A DNA stretch of 64,000 nt, taken from positions 1 through 64,000 of the forward strand of contig NZ_JAQWGS010000005.1 in NCBI RefSeq assembly GCF_029238095.1, written 5' to 3'. The notes under the pieces are model-generated. The model searched no databases, was not told the origin of the DNA, and saw only the letters and a program-made list of their open reading frames with translations. Every line of letters begins with the position of its first letter. The first letter of the stretch is position 1. Both the position numbers and the translations under genes were made by a program. Source of the DNA: Lacinutrix sp. GTDB lineage: Bacteria; Bacteroidota; Bacteroidia; Flavobacteriales; Flavobacteriaceae. Positions 28,303 to 37,468 of this stretch are shown one piece after another.

Positions 28303-28319
28303 GTAACTTAATTAATTGT

Positions 28320-29339
28320 TTAACTAATATTAGCAGATTTTACTGTTTTAATAATTCGTCCTGCAATTTTATATGGATCACCATTTGAAGCTGGTCTGCG
28401 ATCTTCTAACCAACCTTTCCATCCTTTTTCTACTGTAATGATTGGGATACGTATTGAAGCACCTCTGTCAGATACTCCGTAGCTAAAGTCGTTTATAGAA
28501 GCAGTTTCATGATCTCCAGTTAAACGTTGATCGTTAAACTCTCCATAAACTGCAATATGTTCTTTTACTACAGGTCTAAAAGCTTCACAAATTTTTTCAT
28601 AAGTTTCTCTAGATCCACATGTACGTAATACTGTGTTAGAGAAGTTAGCGTGCATACCAGAACCATTCCAGTCCATATCTTTTCCTAATGGTTTTGGGTG
28701 ATATTCTATATAGTATCCATAATCTTCAGTTAACCTGTCAAGTAAGTAACGTGCTATCCAGATTTCGTCTCCAGCTTTTTTAGCACCTTTAGCAAAAAGT
28801 TGAAATTCCCATTGTCCAGAAGCAACCTCTTGGTTGATACCTTCAAAATTTAATCCAGCATCAATACATAAATCTGCGTGCTCTTCAACTAAATTTCTAC
28901 CATGTGTGTTTTTTCCACCAACAGAACAGTAGTACATCCCTTGTGGTGCAGGATAACCTCCAATAGGGAATCCTAAAGGTAATTGTGTTTTAGTATCCAT
29001 TATAAAATATTCTTGCTCAAAACCAAACCAAAAATCGTCATCTTCATCCTCTATGGTAGCTCTTCCGTTAGATTTGTGAGGTGTTCCATCTGCATTTAAA
29101 ACTTCTGTCATAACCAAATAACCGTCTCTTCTTGCTGGATCAGGATATATAGCAACAGGTTTTAAAAGACAGTCAGATGATCCTCCAGAAGCTTGCTTTG
29201 TAGAGCTTCCGTCAAAAGACCAGATTGGACAATCTTCTAATTTACCGCTAAAGTCATTTTCTACTTTAGTCTTACTTCTCATGTTTTGTGTTGGATAGTA
29301 GCCATCCAGCCAGATATACTCTAATTTAGATTTACTCAT
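28320..29339 (-). CDS. Glutamine synthetase, type II (eukaryote-like, GSII)
   Basis: 339 residues, the short GSII form. It makes glutamine from glutamate and ammonia with ATP. Motifs: WSFDGSSTKQASG at residues ~41-53, GFEQEYFIMD (metal Glu), MDWNGSGMHANFSN (ammonia/ATP site) and a TASINDFSYGVSDRGASIRI active-site loop. GSII is common in Bacteroidota beside GSIII. Divergent from the GSIII gene with 188 bases between them, including a large inverted repeat, so nitrogen control of both from one region is likely. Confidence 0.96.
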   Translation of the reverse strand: MSKSKLEYIWLDGYYPTQNMRSKTKVENDFSGKLEDCPIWSFDGSSTKQASGGSSDCLLKPVAIYPDPARRDGYLVMTEVLNADGTPHKSNGRATIEDEDDDFWFGFEQEYFIMDTKTQLPLGFPIGGYPAPQGMYYCSVGGKNTHGRNLVEEHADLCIDAGLNFEGINQEVASGQWEFQLFAKGAKKAGDEIWIARYLLDRLTEDYGYYIEYHPKPLGKDMDWNGSGMHANFSNTVLRTCGSRETYEKICEAFRPVVKEHIAVYGEFNDQRLTGDHETASINDFSYGVSDRGASIRIPIITVEKGWKGWLEDRRPASNGDPYKIAGRIIKTVKSANIS

Positions 29340-29394
29340 GATAAAAAATACATTTTGGTTATAATTATAGCAAATATATAATAAAATTGAAATT

Positions 29395-29466
29395 ACCCAT
29401 AAAAAAACAAGGGTCTATATTAAATATTTATCAAGAGGTTGTTAATAACCCTATTTTTTTATGGGT
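29395..29466. promoter_or_regulatory. Inverted-repeat control element between two glutamine synthetase genes
   Basis: ACCCATAAAAAAACAAGGGT (29395-29414) and ACCCTATTTTTTTATGGGT (29448-29466) are near-perfect inverted copies spaced by 33 bases. Each arm is itself an ACCC...GGGT dyad around an A or T tract. The symmetric position between divergent, functionally linked genes points to binding sites for a shared nitrogen regulator. Protein unknown. Confidence 0.6.
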
Positions 29467-29527
29467 ATAATATTTTTAAAGCTAAAAATTTGTAAATTCG
29501 CAATTAAATTATTTAAAATTTATAGAT

Positions 29528-31714
29528 ATGTCAACATTACGATTTCATGCTATTAAACAATCCTTAAAACACAAACCTGTTGTTATTAAAGAGAAACAAC
29601 GTCGTTCCGAAATTTTTGGAGCTAACGTATTTAATGAAGCAACCATGCGCCAATATTTAACTAAAGATGCTTTTAATAGTGTTACGGATGCTATCCAATA
29701 TGGAAAAAAAATTGACCGAGTAATAGCAGATCATATTTCTTCAGGAATGAAAGAGTGGGCAATCTCAAAAGGTGCAACACACTACACACATTGGTTTCAA
29801 CCTTTGACAGGTGCTACAGCAGAAAAACATGATGCTTTTTTCGAAACTATTGGTAATGGTTTGGCAATAGAAAAATTTGAAGGAGGACAATTGGTACAGC
29901 AAGAACCTGATGCATCTAGTTTTCCAAATGGTGGAATAAGAAATACTTTTGAAGCTCGTGGTTACACAGCTTGGGATCCTACCTCTCCAGCCTTTATATA
30001 TGGTACAACTTTATGTGTACCAACTGTATTTGTGTCTTATACAGGAGAAGCTTTGGACTATAAAACTCCGCTTTTAAGAGCACTGCAAGCAGTAGATAGT
30101 GCAGCAGTTGCGGTTTGTAAATATTTTGATAAAAACGTTAAAAAGGTAAACGCATCTTTGGGTTGGGAGCAGGAGTACTTTTTAATAGATCGTGATTTGG
30201 CAATGTCAAGACCAGATATTGTACAAACTGGTCGTACATTATTAGGTCATTCACCAGCAAAAGGACAACAATTAGATGACCATTATTTTGGTACTATTCC
30301 AAATCGAGCTATGGCTTACATGCGAGATTTAGAAACAGAGTGCATGTTGTTAGGTATACCAGTTAAAACTAGGCATAATGAAGTGGCACCAAACCAATTT
30401 GAATTAGCTCCTATTTATGACGAAGCTAATCTGGCGGTAGACCATAACTCCTTATTAATGGATGTTATGGAGAAAATTTCAGATAGACATAACTTTAAAG
30501 TTTTATTTCATGAAAAACCATTTGCAGGAGTTAACGGTTCTGGTAAACACAACAATTGGAGTTTAAGTACAGATACAGGAGTTAATTTGTTAGGGCCAGG
30601 TAAAACGCCAATGAGTAATCTTCAATTTTTAACCTTTTTTATCAATACAATAAAAGCAGTTCATGAATATGAAGAGTTGCTTCGTGCAGCAATAGCCTCA
30701 GCGAGTAACGATCATCGTTTAGGTGCTAATGAGGCGCCACCTGCTATTATTTCAGTATTTATAGGAGAGCATTTAACGCGAACTTTAAATGAATTAGAGA
30801 ATGTAACGACTGGTAAACTGTCTCCAGAAGAAAAAACAGACCTTAAGTTAAACGTTGTAGGTAAAATTCCTGATGTATTGTTAGATAATACAGACAGAAA
30901 CAGAACCTCTCCTTTTGCTTTTACAGGAAATAAATTTGAGTTTAGAGCCGTTGGATCTACAGCAAACTGTGCAAACCCAATGACTGTTTTAAATAGTATT
31001 GTTGCCAAGCAGTTAATAGATTTTAAAGCAGAGGTAGATGCTTTAATTGAGAAAAAGGACATGAAAAAAGATGATGCCATTTTTAATGTTTTAAGAGAAT
31101 ATATTAAAAAATCTAAAACTATTTTGTTTGAAGGCAATGGTTATGGAGAAGCTTGGGAGAAAGAGGCGAAGAAAAGAGGTTTAAGTAATCATAAAACTAC
31201 TCCAGAAGCACTAAAGGCTAAGGTGTCAAAGAAAACATTAGAGCTTTTTAATAATTTAGGCGTGATGAATAAAGTAGAGTCTGAAGCACGTTATGAAATT
31301 GAAGTAGAAGAATATGTACTTCGAATACAAATAGAAAGCCGTGTTTTAGGAGATATAGCACGTAACCATATTGTGCCTACTGCTGTAAAGTATCAAAATA
31401 TACTAATTAAGAATGTTAAAGGTCTTAAAGAAATCTATGGAAATGATTTTAAAAAGCTTGCTAAAGAGCAACTAAACTTAATTGAAGAAATCTCTTTGCA
31501 TATAGAATCTATAAACTCTAATGTTACTAAAATGACAGAAGCGCGTAAAAAAGCAAATAAAGATAAAGATTCAGAGAAAAGAGCGCTTTCGTACTGTGAT
31601 CAAGTAAAACCATTATTTTCTGATATTAGATACCATTGTGATAAACTAGAATTATTGGTAGATGATGAGCTTTGGCCACTAACTAAATATAGAGAATTGC
31701 TTTTTACTAAATAA
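29528..31714 (+). CDS. glnN: Glutamine synthetase, type III (GSIII)
   Basis: 728 residues, the large GSIII form. Key segments: RRSEIFGANVFNEATMRQYL at the start (GSIII N-terminal extension), SLGWEQEYFLIDRDLAMSRP (metal Glu), HNEVAPNQFELAPIYDEAN, GVNGSGKHNNWS and ASNDHRLGANEAPPAIIS, NRTSPFAFTGNKFEFRAVGS. The C-terminal 150 residues are helical (IEEISLHIESINSN...). Performs the same reaction as the divergent GSII; having both is usual in this family of bacteria and suggests different ammonia regimes. Confidence 0.96.
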   Translation: MSTLRFHAIKQSLKHKPVVIKEKQRRSEIFGANVFNEATMRQYLTKDAFNSVTDAIQYGKKIDRVIADHISSGMKEWAISKGATHYTHWFQPLTGATAEKHDAFFETIGNGLAIEKFEGGQLVQQEPDASSFPNGGIRNTFEARGYTAWDPTSPAFIYGTTLCVPTVFVSYTGEALDYKTPLLRALQAVDSAAVAVCKYFDKNVKKVNASLGWEQEYFLIDRDLAMSRPDIVQTGRTLLGHSPAKGQQLDDHYFGTIPNRAMAYMRDLETECMLLGIPVKTRHNEVAPNQFELAPIYDEANLAVDHNSLLMDVMEKISDRHNFKVLFHEKPFAGVNGSGKHNNWSLSTDTGVNLLGPGKTPMSNLQFLTFFINTIKAVHEYEELLRAAIASASNDHRLGANEAPPAIISVFIGEHLTRTLNELENVTTGKLSPEEKTDLKLNVVGKIPDVLLDNTDRNRTSPFAFTGNKFEFRAVGSTANCANPMTVLNSIVAKQLIDFKAEVDALIEKKDMKKDDAIFNVLREYIKKSKTILFEGNGYGEAWEKEAKKRGLSNHKTTPEALKAKVSKKTLELFNNLGVMNKVESEARYEIEVEEYVLRIQIESRVLGDIARNHIVPTAVKYQNILIKNVKGLKEIYGNDFKKLAKEQLNLIEEISLHIESINSNVTKMTEARKKANKDKDSEKRALSYCDQVKPLFSDIRYHCDKLELLVDDELWPLTKYRELLFTK

Positions 31715-31746
31715 CCACTTGTCTACTGGGTTATTTTAAAGTTCAT

Positions 31747-31776
31747 TTGGTATAACTACTAATAAAACTATCTTTG
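31747..31776 (+). promoter_or_regulatory. Promoter of purM
   Basis: TTG at 31747-31749, 19-nt spacer, TATCTTTG at 31769-31776; the ATG is 17 bases further on. Confidence 0.75.
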
Positions 31777-31793
31777 TGTTTTAATATATTATT

Positions 31794-32972
31794 ATGAGTT
31801 CGGAAATAAGTAAACGTTATAGTCAAAGAGGTGTTTCAGCATCTAAAGAAGATGTACATAATGCTATAAAAAATATAGACAAAGGCTTGTTTCCAAAAGC
31901 ATTTTGTAAAATAGTACCAGATTATTTAACTAATGACGACGATTATTGTTTAATCATGCATGCAGATGGTGCAGGAACAAAAAGTGCTTTAGCTTACATG
32001 TACTGGAAAGAAACAGGAGACATTTCAGTATGGAAAGGCATCGCTCAAGATGCTTTAATTATGAATATCGACGACCTGCTATGTGTTGGAGCAACAGATA
32101 ATATTATGTTGTCTTCTACTATTGGAAGAAATAAAAATCTAATTACTGGAGAAGTACTCTCTGCAATAATTAATGGAACAGAAGAACTTATTGAAGATTT
32201 AAAAACTTTTGGAGTGACCATTCATTCTACAGGAGGAGAAACTGCAGATGTTGGCGATCTAGTACGAACTATTATAGTAGACTCTACAGTTACAGCAAGA
32301 ATGAAGCGAAGTGACGTTATTGACAATGCAAACATAAAAGCAGGCGACGTTATAGTTGGTTTAGAAAGTTTTGGTCAAGCCACTTACGAGAAAGACTATA
32401 ATGGAGGTATGGGAAGTAATGGCTTAACTTCTGCGCGACACGATGTCTTTAATAATTATTTAGCTAAAAAGTATCCTGAGAGTTTTGATGCTGCAGTACC
32501 AGAAGAATTAGTCTATTCCGGACAAGTAAAATTAACAGATACTGTAGAAAATAGTCCTATAGATGCAGGAAAGTTAGTGTTGTCACCTACAAGAACTTAT
32601 GCGCCAATTATAAAAGAAATTTTATCAAAGTTTAATTCAGATGCCATACATGGAATGGTCCATTGCTCTGGAGGAGCCCAAACCAAAATTCTTCATTTTA
32701 TAGATAATTTACACATTATAAAAGATAATTTATTTCCAATTCCGCCTTTATTCAAATTAATACAAGAGCAATCTAAAACAGACTGGAAAGAAATGTATCA
32801 GGTATTTAATTGTGGACATAGAATGGAATTGTATGTCGCTTCAGAAATTGCAGAAGATATTATTTCTATATCTAAATCTTTTAATGTAAATGCTCAAATA
32901 GTTGGAAGAGTAGAAACTTCAGAAGATAAAAGGCTAACTATAGATAGTGAGTTTGGTGTTTTTAATTATTAA
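31794..32972 (+). CDS. purM: Phosphoribosylformylglycinamidine cyclo-ligase (AIR synthase)
   Basis: 392 residues; closes the imidazole ring in purine synthesis. Longer than the ~345-residue E. coli enzyme but normal for Bacteroidota. Visible motifs: RYSQRGVSASKEDVHNA, MHADGAGTKSALAYMYW, DALIMNIDDLLCVGA, HSTGGETADVGDL, and MVHCSGGAQTKILH. AIR synthase-related proteins of other function exist, so the symbol depends on these motifs. Alone on its transcript; its stop overlaps the convergent small membrane-protein gene by 4 bases. Confidence 0.88.
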   Translation: MSSEISKRYSQRGVSASKEDVHNAIKNIDKGLFPKAFCKIVPDYLTNDDDYCLIMHADGAGTKSALAYMYWKETGDISVWKGIAQDALIMNIDDLLCVGATDNIMLSSTIGRNKNLITGEVLSAIINGTEELIEDLKTFGVTIHSTGGETADVGDLVRTIIVDSTVTARMKRSDVIDNANIKAGDVIVGLESFGQATYEKDYNGGMGSNGLTSARHDVFNNYLAKKYPESFDAAVPEELVYSGQVKLTDTVENSPIDAGKLVLSPTRTYAPIIKEILSKFNSDAIHGMVHCSGGAQTKILHFIDNLHIIKDNLFPIPPLFKLIQEQSKTDWKEMYQVFNCGHRMELYVASEIAEDIISISKSFNVNAQIVGRVETSEDKRLTIDSEFGVFNY

Positions 32973-33259
32973 ATAAAACCTTTTATTAGTAATAGGAAAC
33001 TACAGGTTACAAAGCAATCTATTATGTAAAGCATGGTCACTAATTTTAAATTAAAAAATCCAACCATTTTATAGAATTTTAGCTTTTTCCTAATACTTCT
33101 ATCGTTAATCATGAGCCAAAATAAAGCCGTTAAAAATAGTTTTGTTAATAAAGCGCTAATAATTTCAGGACTATAAATTGTAATTAATAGTGTAACAATA
33201 AAAGACCAAATAGAAATTGGTTTATAGTAGAACAGTATAGCGCGAAATCTGTTTAGCAT
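32969..33259 (-). CDS. Small membrane protein, unknown
   Basis: 96 residues with three hydrophobic segments (SIWSFIVTLLITIY, KLFLTALFWLMIN, LYIIDCFVTCSFLLLI) linked by basic loops. No recognised family. Starts MLNRFRAILFYYKPIS and overlaps the 3' end of purM by 4 bases on the opposite strand. The frame has coding-like composition but no other support. Confidence 0.6.
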   Translation of the reverse strand: MLNRFRAILFYYKPISIWSFIVTLLITIYSPEIISALLTKLFLTALFWLMINDRSIRKKLKFYKMVGFFNLKLVTMLYIIDCFVTCSFLLLIKGFI

Positions 33260-33320
33260 ATTGTTTATAACGTAAATTTTTATTTAATATTTTTCAAAGA
33301 CTGAAACACATTATAAACCA

Positions 33321-33349
33321 TTGCTAATTCATAAATTATCGTATTTTTG
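33321..33349 (+). promoter_or_regulatory. Promoter of prfA
   Basis: TTG at 33321-33323, 18-nt spacer, TATTTTTG at 33342-33349, 21 bases before the prfA ATG. Confidence 0.8.
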
Positions 33350-33370
33350 TGTCACAATTTTTAGAGATAG

Positions 33371-34447
33371 ATGTTAGAGAAATTACAAATAGTAAAACAG
33401 CGATTTGATGAGGTTAGTGATTTAATCATTCAACCAGATATTATTTCAGATCAAAAGCGTTACGTTGAGCTAAATAGAGAATATAAAGATTTACGTTTGT
33501 TAATGGATAAACGTGAACAATACTTAGAGCTTACCAATAATTTAGCTGAAGCTGAGGCGATAATTGCTGATGGAAGTGATCCAGAAATGGTAGAGATGGC
33601 TAAAATGCAATATGATGAAGCAAAAGAAGGCATTCCGCTTTTAGACGAAGAAATAAAAGTATTATTAATACCTAAAGATCCTACAGATGCCAAAAATGCA
33701 GTAGTAGAATTACGTGCAGGAACAGGAGGAGACGAAGCTAGTATTTTTGCTGGAGATTTATTTAGAATGTATACTAAGTATTGCGAAGGTAGAGGTTGGA
33801 AAGTAGACACTGTAGATTATAGTGAAGGTACAAATGGAGGTTTTAAAGAAATTCAGTTTGAAGTATCTGGAGACGATGTTTATGGTACATTAAAATTTGA
33901 AGCAGGCGTACACCGCGTACAACGTGTACCACAAACAGAAACTCAAGGTCGTGTACATACTAGTGCTGCAACTGTTATGGTATTTCCTGAAGCCGAAGAG
34001 TTTGATGTAGAAATTAACCCAAAAGAAGTAAGAGTCGATTTTTTCTGTTCATCAGGACCAGGAGGACAATCTGTAAACACAACGTATTCTGCTGTGCGTT
34101 TAACACACATTCCAACAGGATTAGTGGCACAATGTCAAGATCAAAAATCGCAACATAAAAATAAAGAAAAAGCCTTTAAAGTATTGCGTTCGCGTTTATA
34201 CGATTTAGAGCTGGCTAAGAAAAATGAAGAAGATGCTGCGCTAAGAGGTACAATGGTAACTTCTGGAGATAGAAGTGCCAAAATTAGAACGTATAACTAT
34301 TCGCAAGGTCGTGTAACAGACCATAGAATAGGATTAACACTATACGATTTGCAAAATATTGTAAATGGTGATATTCAAAAAATAATAGACGAATTACAAC
34401 TTGCCGATAATACTGAAAAGTTAAAGGCGAATAGTGATACCATATAA
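33371..34447 (+). CDS. prfA: Peptide chain release factor 1
   Basis: 358 residues. Recognises UAA and UAG stop codons and releases the peptide. The catalytic GGQ lies at residues 231-233 in [18 protein letters not shown]; the stop-recognition region and the [19 protein letters not shown] segment are present. RF1 being intact is relevant to the proS TAG codon: UAG should be read as stop in this cell. Followed by a strong terminator. Confidence 0.97.
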   Translation: MLEKLQIVKQRFDEVSDLIIQPDIISDQKRYVELNREYKDLRLLMDKREQYLELTNNLAEAEAIIADGSDPEMVEMAKMQYDEAKEGIPLLDEEIKVLLIPKDPTDAKNAVVELRAGTGGDEASIFAGDLFRMYTKYCEGRGWKVDTVDYSEGTNGGFKEIQFEVSGDDVYGTLKFEAGVHRVQRVPQTETQGRVHTSAATVMVFPEAEEFDVEINPKEVRVDFFCSSGPGGQSVNTTYSAVRLTHIPTGLVAQCQDQKSQHKNKEKAFKVLRSRLYDLELAKKNEEDAALRGTMVTSGDRSAKIRTYNYSQGRVTDHRIGLTLYDLQNIVNGDIQKIIDELQLADNTEKLKANSDTI

Positions 34448-34476
34448 AAAAAGCCTCTTATTGAGGCTTTTTTTAT
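34446..34476 (+). terminator. Rho-independent terminator after prfA
   Basis: AAAAAGCCTC / GAGGCTTTTT stem with a five-base loop and T run. Confidence 0.9.
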
Positions 34477-34535
34477 AACATAAATTGAAATTATTTGTCA
34501 TTCTGTTCTAAATACAGAATCTATATTTTAAGTAA

Positions 34536-35351
34536 ATGACAACACAACAACTAACAGCGCAAATTAAAAAAAAGAACTCTTTTCTGTGTATTGGATTAGA
34601 TGTCGATTTAAATAAAATACCCAAACATTTATTAGAATTAGAAGACCCAATCTTCGCTTTTAATAAAGCTATTATCGATGCTACGCATCATTTATGTGTA
34701 GCCTACAAGCCAAACACAGCATTTTACGAAGCATACGGAATTAAAGGATGGAAATCTTTAGAAAAAACAATTCAGTATTTAAATAAAAAACATCCCGAGA
34801 TTTTTACCATTGCAGATGCAAAACGAGGCGATATTGGCAATACAAGTACCATGTATGCTAAGGCTTTTTTCGAAGATTTAGCGTTCGATAGTGTTACAGT
34901 TGCTCCATATATGGGAAAAGATTCTGTAGAACCTTTTTTAGCTTTTAAAGATAAGCATACTATAATGCTAGCATTAACCTCTAACGAAGGCGCTTTCGAT
35001 TTTCAAACAAAAAAAGTTGACGACAAAGAATTATACAAGCAGGTTTTAGAGACTTCCAAAAACTGGGAAAACTCAGAAAATTTAATGTACGTTGTTGGTG
35101 CAACAAAAGCAGAGTATTTTGCAGACATAAGAAAAATAATTCCAAACAGTTTCTTGTTAGTTCCTGGAGTTGGTGCTCAAGGTGGAAACCTACAAGACGT
35201 ATGCAAATATGGAATGAGCGATACTGTTGGTTTACTTATTAACTCTTCAAGAGGTATTATTTACGCTTCAAATCAAGATGATTTTGCTCAAGCTGCAGCA
35301 ATTAAAGCGAAAGAGTTACAACAACAAATGGAAGCTATTTTAAAAGTATAA
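34536..35351 (+). CDS. pyrF: Orotidine 5'-phosphate decarboxylase (type II)
   Basis: 271 residues; makes UMP, last step of pyrimidine synthesis. The substrate-binding [11 protein letters not shown] and the catalytic [10 protein letters not shown] (Asp94/Lys96/Asp99 set) are present, with VPGVGAQGG for phosphate binding. Length and the DAKRGD form identify the longer type II family rather than the ~230-residue E. coli type. The next gene starts 37 bases downstream in the same direction. Confidence 0.96.
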   Translation: MTTQQLTAQIKKKNSFLCIGLDVDLNKIPKHLLELEDPIFAFNKAIIDATHHLCVAYKPNTAFYEAYGIKGWKSLEKTIQYLNKKHPEIFTIADAKRGDIGNTSTMYAKAFFEDLAFDSVTVAPYMGKDSVEPFLAFKDKHTIMLALTSNEGAFDFQTKKVDDKELYKQVLETSKNWENSENLMYVVGATKAEYFADIRKIIPNSFLLVPGVGAQGGNLQDVCKYGMSDTVGLLINSSRGIIYASNQDDFAQAAAIKAKELQQQMEAILKV

Positions 35352-35388
35352 TATCATTGTTGTGAAATTGACTAATGAAATCTCATAA

Positions 35389-36180
35389 ATGCAATTAAAA
35401 GACCAAATAGGTAGAACATTAATCATTAATACAGCTCCAAAAAGAATTGTAAGTTTAGTGCCTTCTCAAACCGAATTACTTTACGATTTAGGTTTAGAAG
35501 ATTCCATAATAGGTATCACCAAATTTTGCGTACATCCATTTCATTTTAAAAGCACCAAAGATATAGTTGGTGGCACAAAGAACATAAAGATTGAAAAAAT
35601 AAAAGCCTTAAATCCAGATATTATTCTTTGCAATAAAGAAGAAAACACCAAGGAAATAGTTGCCGCTTGCCAAGCGATATGCGCAACACATGTTTCAGAT
35701 ATTGTAACAATAGAAGACTGTCTAGAGTTAATAAATCAATATGGTGAAATCTTTAATAAGAGAACAAACGCAACAAAAATTTCAGATAAAATAAATTTCA
35801 ATTTTAAAGATTTTAAAGTCTTTATAGAAGACAAGCAAGTTTTAAAAACAGCTTATTTTATTTGGCGAAAACCATGGATGGCAGCTGGAAATGGCACATT
35901 TATAAATCATCTTTTAGAATTAAATAAATTCGAAAATATTTATAAAAACCTAAAGCGTTATCCAGAAGTAGAATTAAATAAAATAAGAGCACAAGGCGAT
36001 CCAGAATTAGTGTTGTTATCTAGTGAACCTTATCCGTTTAAAGATAAGCATGCGTTTGAGATAGGTCGAGTGTCTCATCATGCAAAAACGATATTTGTAG
36101 ATGGAGAATATTTTTCGTGGTATGGATCTAGGCTTATAAAAGCTTTTGATTACTTTAAAACACTAAGAAATAGGCTGTGA
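35389..36180 (+). CDS. Helical-backbone metal receptor (BtuF/TroA-like), no signal peptide
   Basis: 263 residues of the type III substrate-binding fold: RIVSLVPSQTELLYDLGLED, then IVGGTKNIKIEKIKALNPDI and the C-terminal YFSWYGSRLIKAFDY. This fold binds vitamin B12, heme or iron chelates for ABC importers. Here residue 1 leads straight into the fold (MQLKDQIGRTLIIN) with no export signal, so either it acts in the cytosol or the signal is missing. No permease or ATPase partner is adjacent. Follows pyrF; ends in an 18-base overlap with the convergent small gene. Confidence 0.85.
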   Translation: MQLKDQIGRTLIINTAPKRIVSLVPSQTELLYDLGLEDSIIGITKFCVHPFHFKSTKDIVGGTKNIKIEKIKALNPDIILCNKEENTKEIVAACQAICATHVSDIVTIEDCLELINQYGEIFNKRTNATKISDKINFNFKDFKVFIEDKQVLKTAYFIWRKPWMAAGNGTFINHLLELNKFENIYKNLKRYPEVELNKIRAQGDPELVLLSSEPYPFKDKHAFEIGRVSHHAKTIFVDGEYFSWYGSRLIKAFDYFKTLRNRL

Positions 36181-36360
36181 CTGCTCTCGAGATAAAAACT
36201 TAATCTTATTTATTTTATGTAAAACCTTCATCGCTTTAAATTCAGAATCGTCACTAAGCGCATGATCTGTTTGTCTTAAATTATAAGCCTGTTCTATTAA
36301 AAGTAAATAACGATTGTTTAATTTCTCTTGGTGAGACTTTAGTAAATGATTTTTGCTCAT
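36163..36360 (-). CDS. Small conserved protein (Lacal_2735-like)
   Basis: 65 residues, basic and helical, with the segment LIEQAYNLRQTDHALSDDSE that I associate with the Lacal_2735 family of small Flavobacteriaceae proteins. No known function. Its 3' end overlaps the metal-receptor gene by 18 bases on the other strand. Confidence 0.72.
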   Translation of the reverse strand: MSKNHLLKSHQEKLNNRYLLLIEQAYNLRQTDHALSDDSEFKAMKVLHKINKIKFLSREQSQPIS

Positions 36361-36445
36361 GGTTAATTTTAAAATTGCCGAACTAAATTTACATTAATTA
36401 TTGGTAATTAGCAAGTTAAGTCTAAAAGGTGACTCTTAAACAAGA

Positions 36446-36482
36446 AAAAAGCCTTTGAATGTTATTACTCGAAGGCTTTTAT
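36446..36482 (-). terminator. Terminator after the DUF4197 gene (leftward)
   Basis: AAAAGCCTTTGA / TCGAAGGCTTTT hairpin (one mismatch); on the minus strand a T run follows. Confidence 0.75.
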
Positions 36483-36533
36483 ATGTATTTTTTGTTGGCT
36501 GAGATAAATAACTTACAGCATTAAATATTTAGC

Positions 36534-37237
36534 TTAATCTTGTAGAGCAAAAACTTTTTGAAGTAAACCAGTGGTTCTTGAACTTACGTTCTCTCTAATT
36601 TCTAACTCCTCAACAGCAATCATTTTATAGACACCTTTTAAAGCTTCTGTAGTCACATAATCTGTTAAATCTGGGTTTACATTACTAGTAAAAGGTAAGG
36701 CATTGTACTTATTAATTAAGTTTGCCCAAATCTGGTCTGCACCAACTTTTGCAAAACTATCTTTAATAACAGTATTAAATTTAGCATAAAGTGCACTTTC
36801 TGTTTTGCCACTCAAGTATTGTGTAGCAGCATCTTTATTACCCAATAAAATATTTTTAGCATCATTAAAAGTAATGCCTTTTACAGCATCTACAAATATT
36901 GGTGTAGCTTGGCTAACAGCATCTTCAGCAGCACGATTTAGTACTTTTATACCATCATCTGCCAAACTTCCTAAACCTATATCTCTTAGAGCTTTATCTA
37001 CTTTTTGCAACTCTTCAGGAAGTAAAATTTTAACCAATTGGTTATTGTAGAAACCATCTTTTTGTGTTAATTTACTTACTTGTTTATCAATACCAAAATC
37101 TAAAGCCTGTCTCAAGCCATTACCAATATCTAAAGCCGAAACACCACCATTTCCTTGTGGTAATTGGTTTACAACTTGTTGCAATTCTGCACAAGCCGTT
37201 AGTTAAATATTAAAAATAAAGCTATAAATCTTTTCAT
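36534..37237 (-). pseudogene. DUF4197 lipoprotein with -1 frameshift in the signal peptide
   Basis: The mature DUF4197 domain is intact (~215 residues: QQVVNQLPQ, GVSALDIGNGLRQALDFGID, and VYKMIAVEELEIRENVSSRT). Upstream a signal begins with ATG at 37237 (MKRFIALFLIFN) but runs into TAA; the expected lipobox and anchor residues LTACAELQ lie in the next frame. Restoring one T near 37200 (ACTAACGG to ACTTAACGG on the coding strand) joins them as ...LIFNLTACAELQ, a normal lipoprotein signal. As read, translation would start inside the mature part (ATG absent; first candidate Met is at 37184) with no export signal. A sequencing deletion is the simplest cause. Function of DUF4197 is unknown. Confidence 0.78.
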
Positions 37238-37340
37238 TGTATATGTTTTAGATAGTAAAGGTAGTAATTATTTGGGCAAATACTTTGTTAAAATCGTTTC
37301 GCAAGCTTCACAATTTTAACAAAATACCGTGCTCTCGGCA

Positions 37341-37398
37341 GTCGCTCTCTGCGAGGAGCTTCAACAATGCCTCCATCACTTTCGCAAGCGTTAAACAA
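37341..37398. repeat. Second copy of the dispersed intergenic element
   Basis: Reverse complement of the 9525-9586 element: core TCGCTCTCTGCGAGGAGCT (37342-37360) and a following GCAAGCGTTAAAC similar to the other copy's flank. Lies between the divergent DUF4197 and icmF genes. Less AT-rich than its surroundings. Confidence 0.5.
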
Positions 37399-37468
37399 TA
37401 ATTAAAAATTCGTGATTTTTTTTGAATATTCCGTAAATTGCAACCTCAAAACCGAATATATTTTCCGA

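Noticed and set aside
37412..37468. Extended icmF start at GTG
   Set aside because: Adds 19 residues unlike the family and overlaps the expected promoter region; ATG at 37469 matches the family start.
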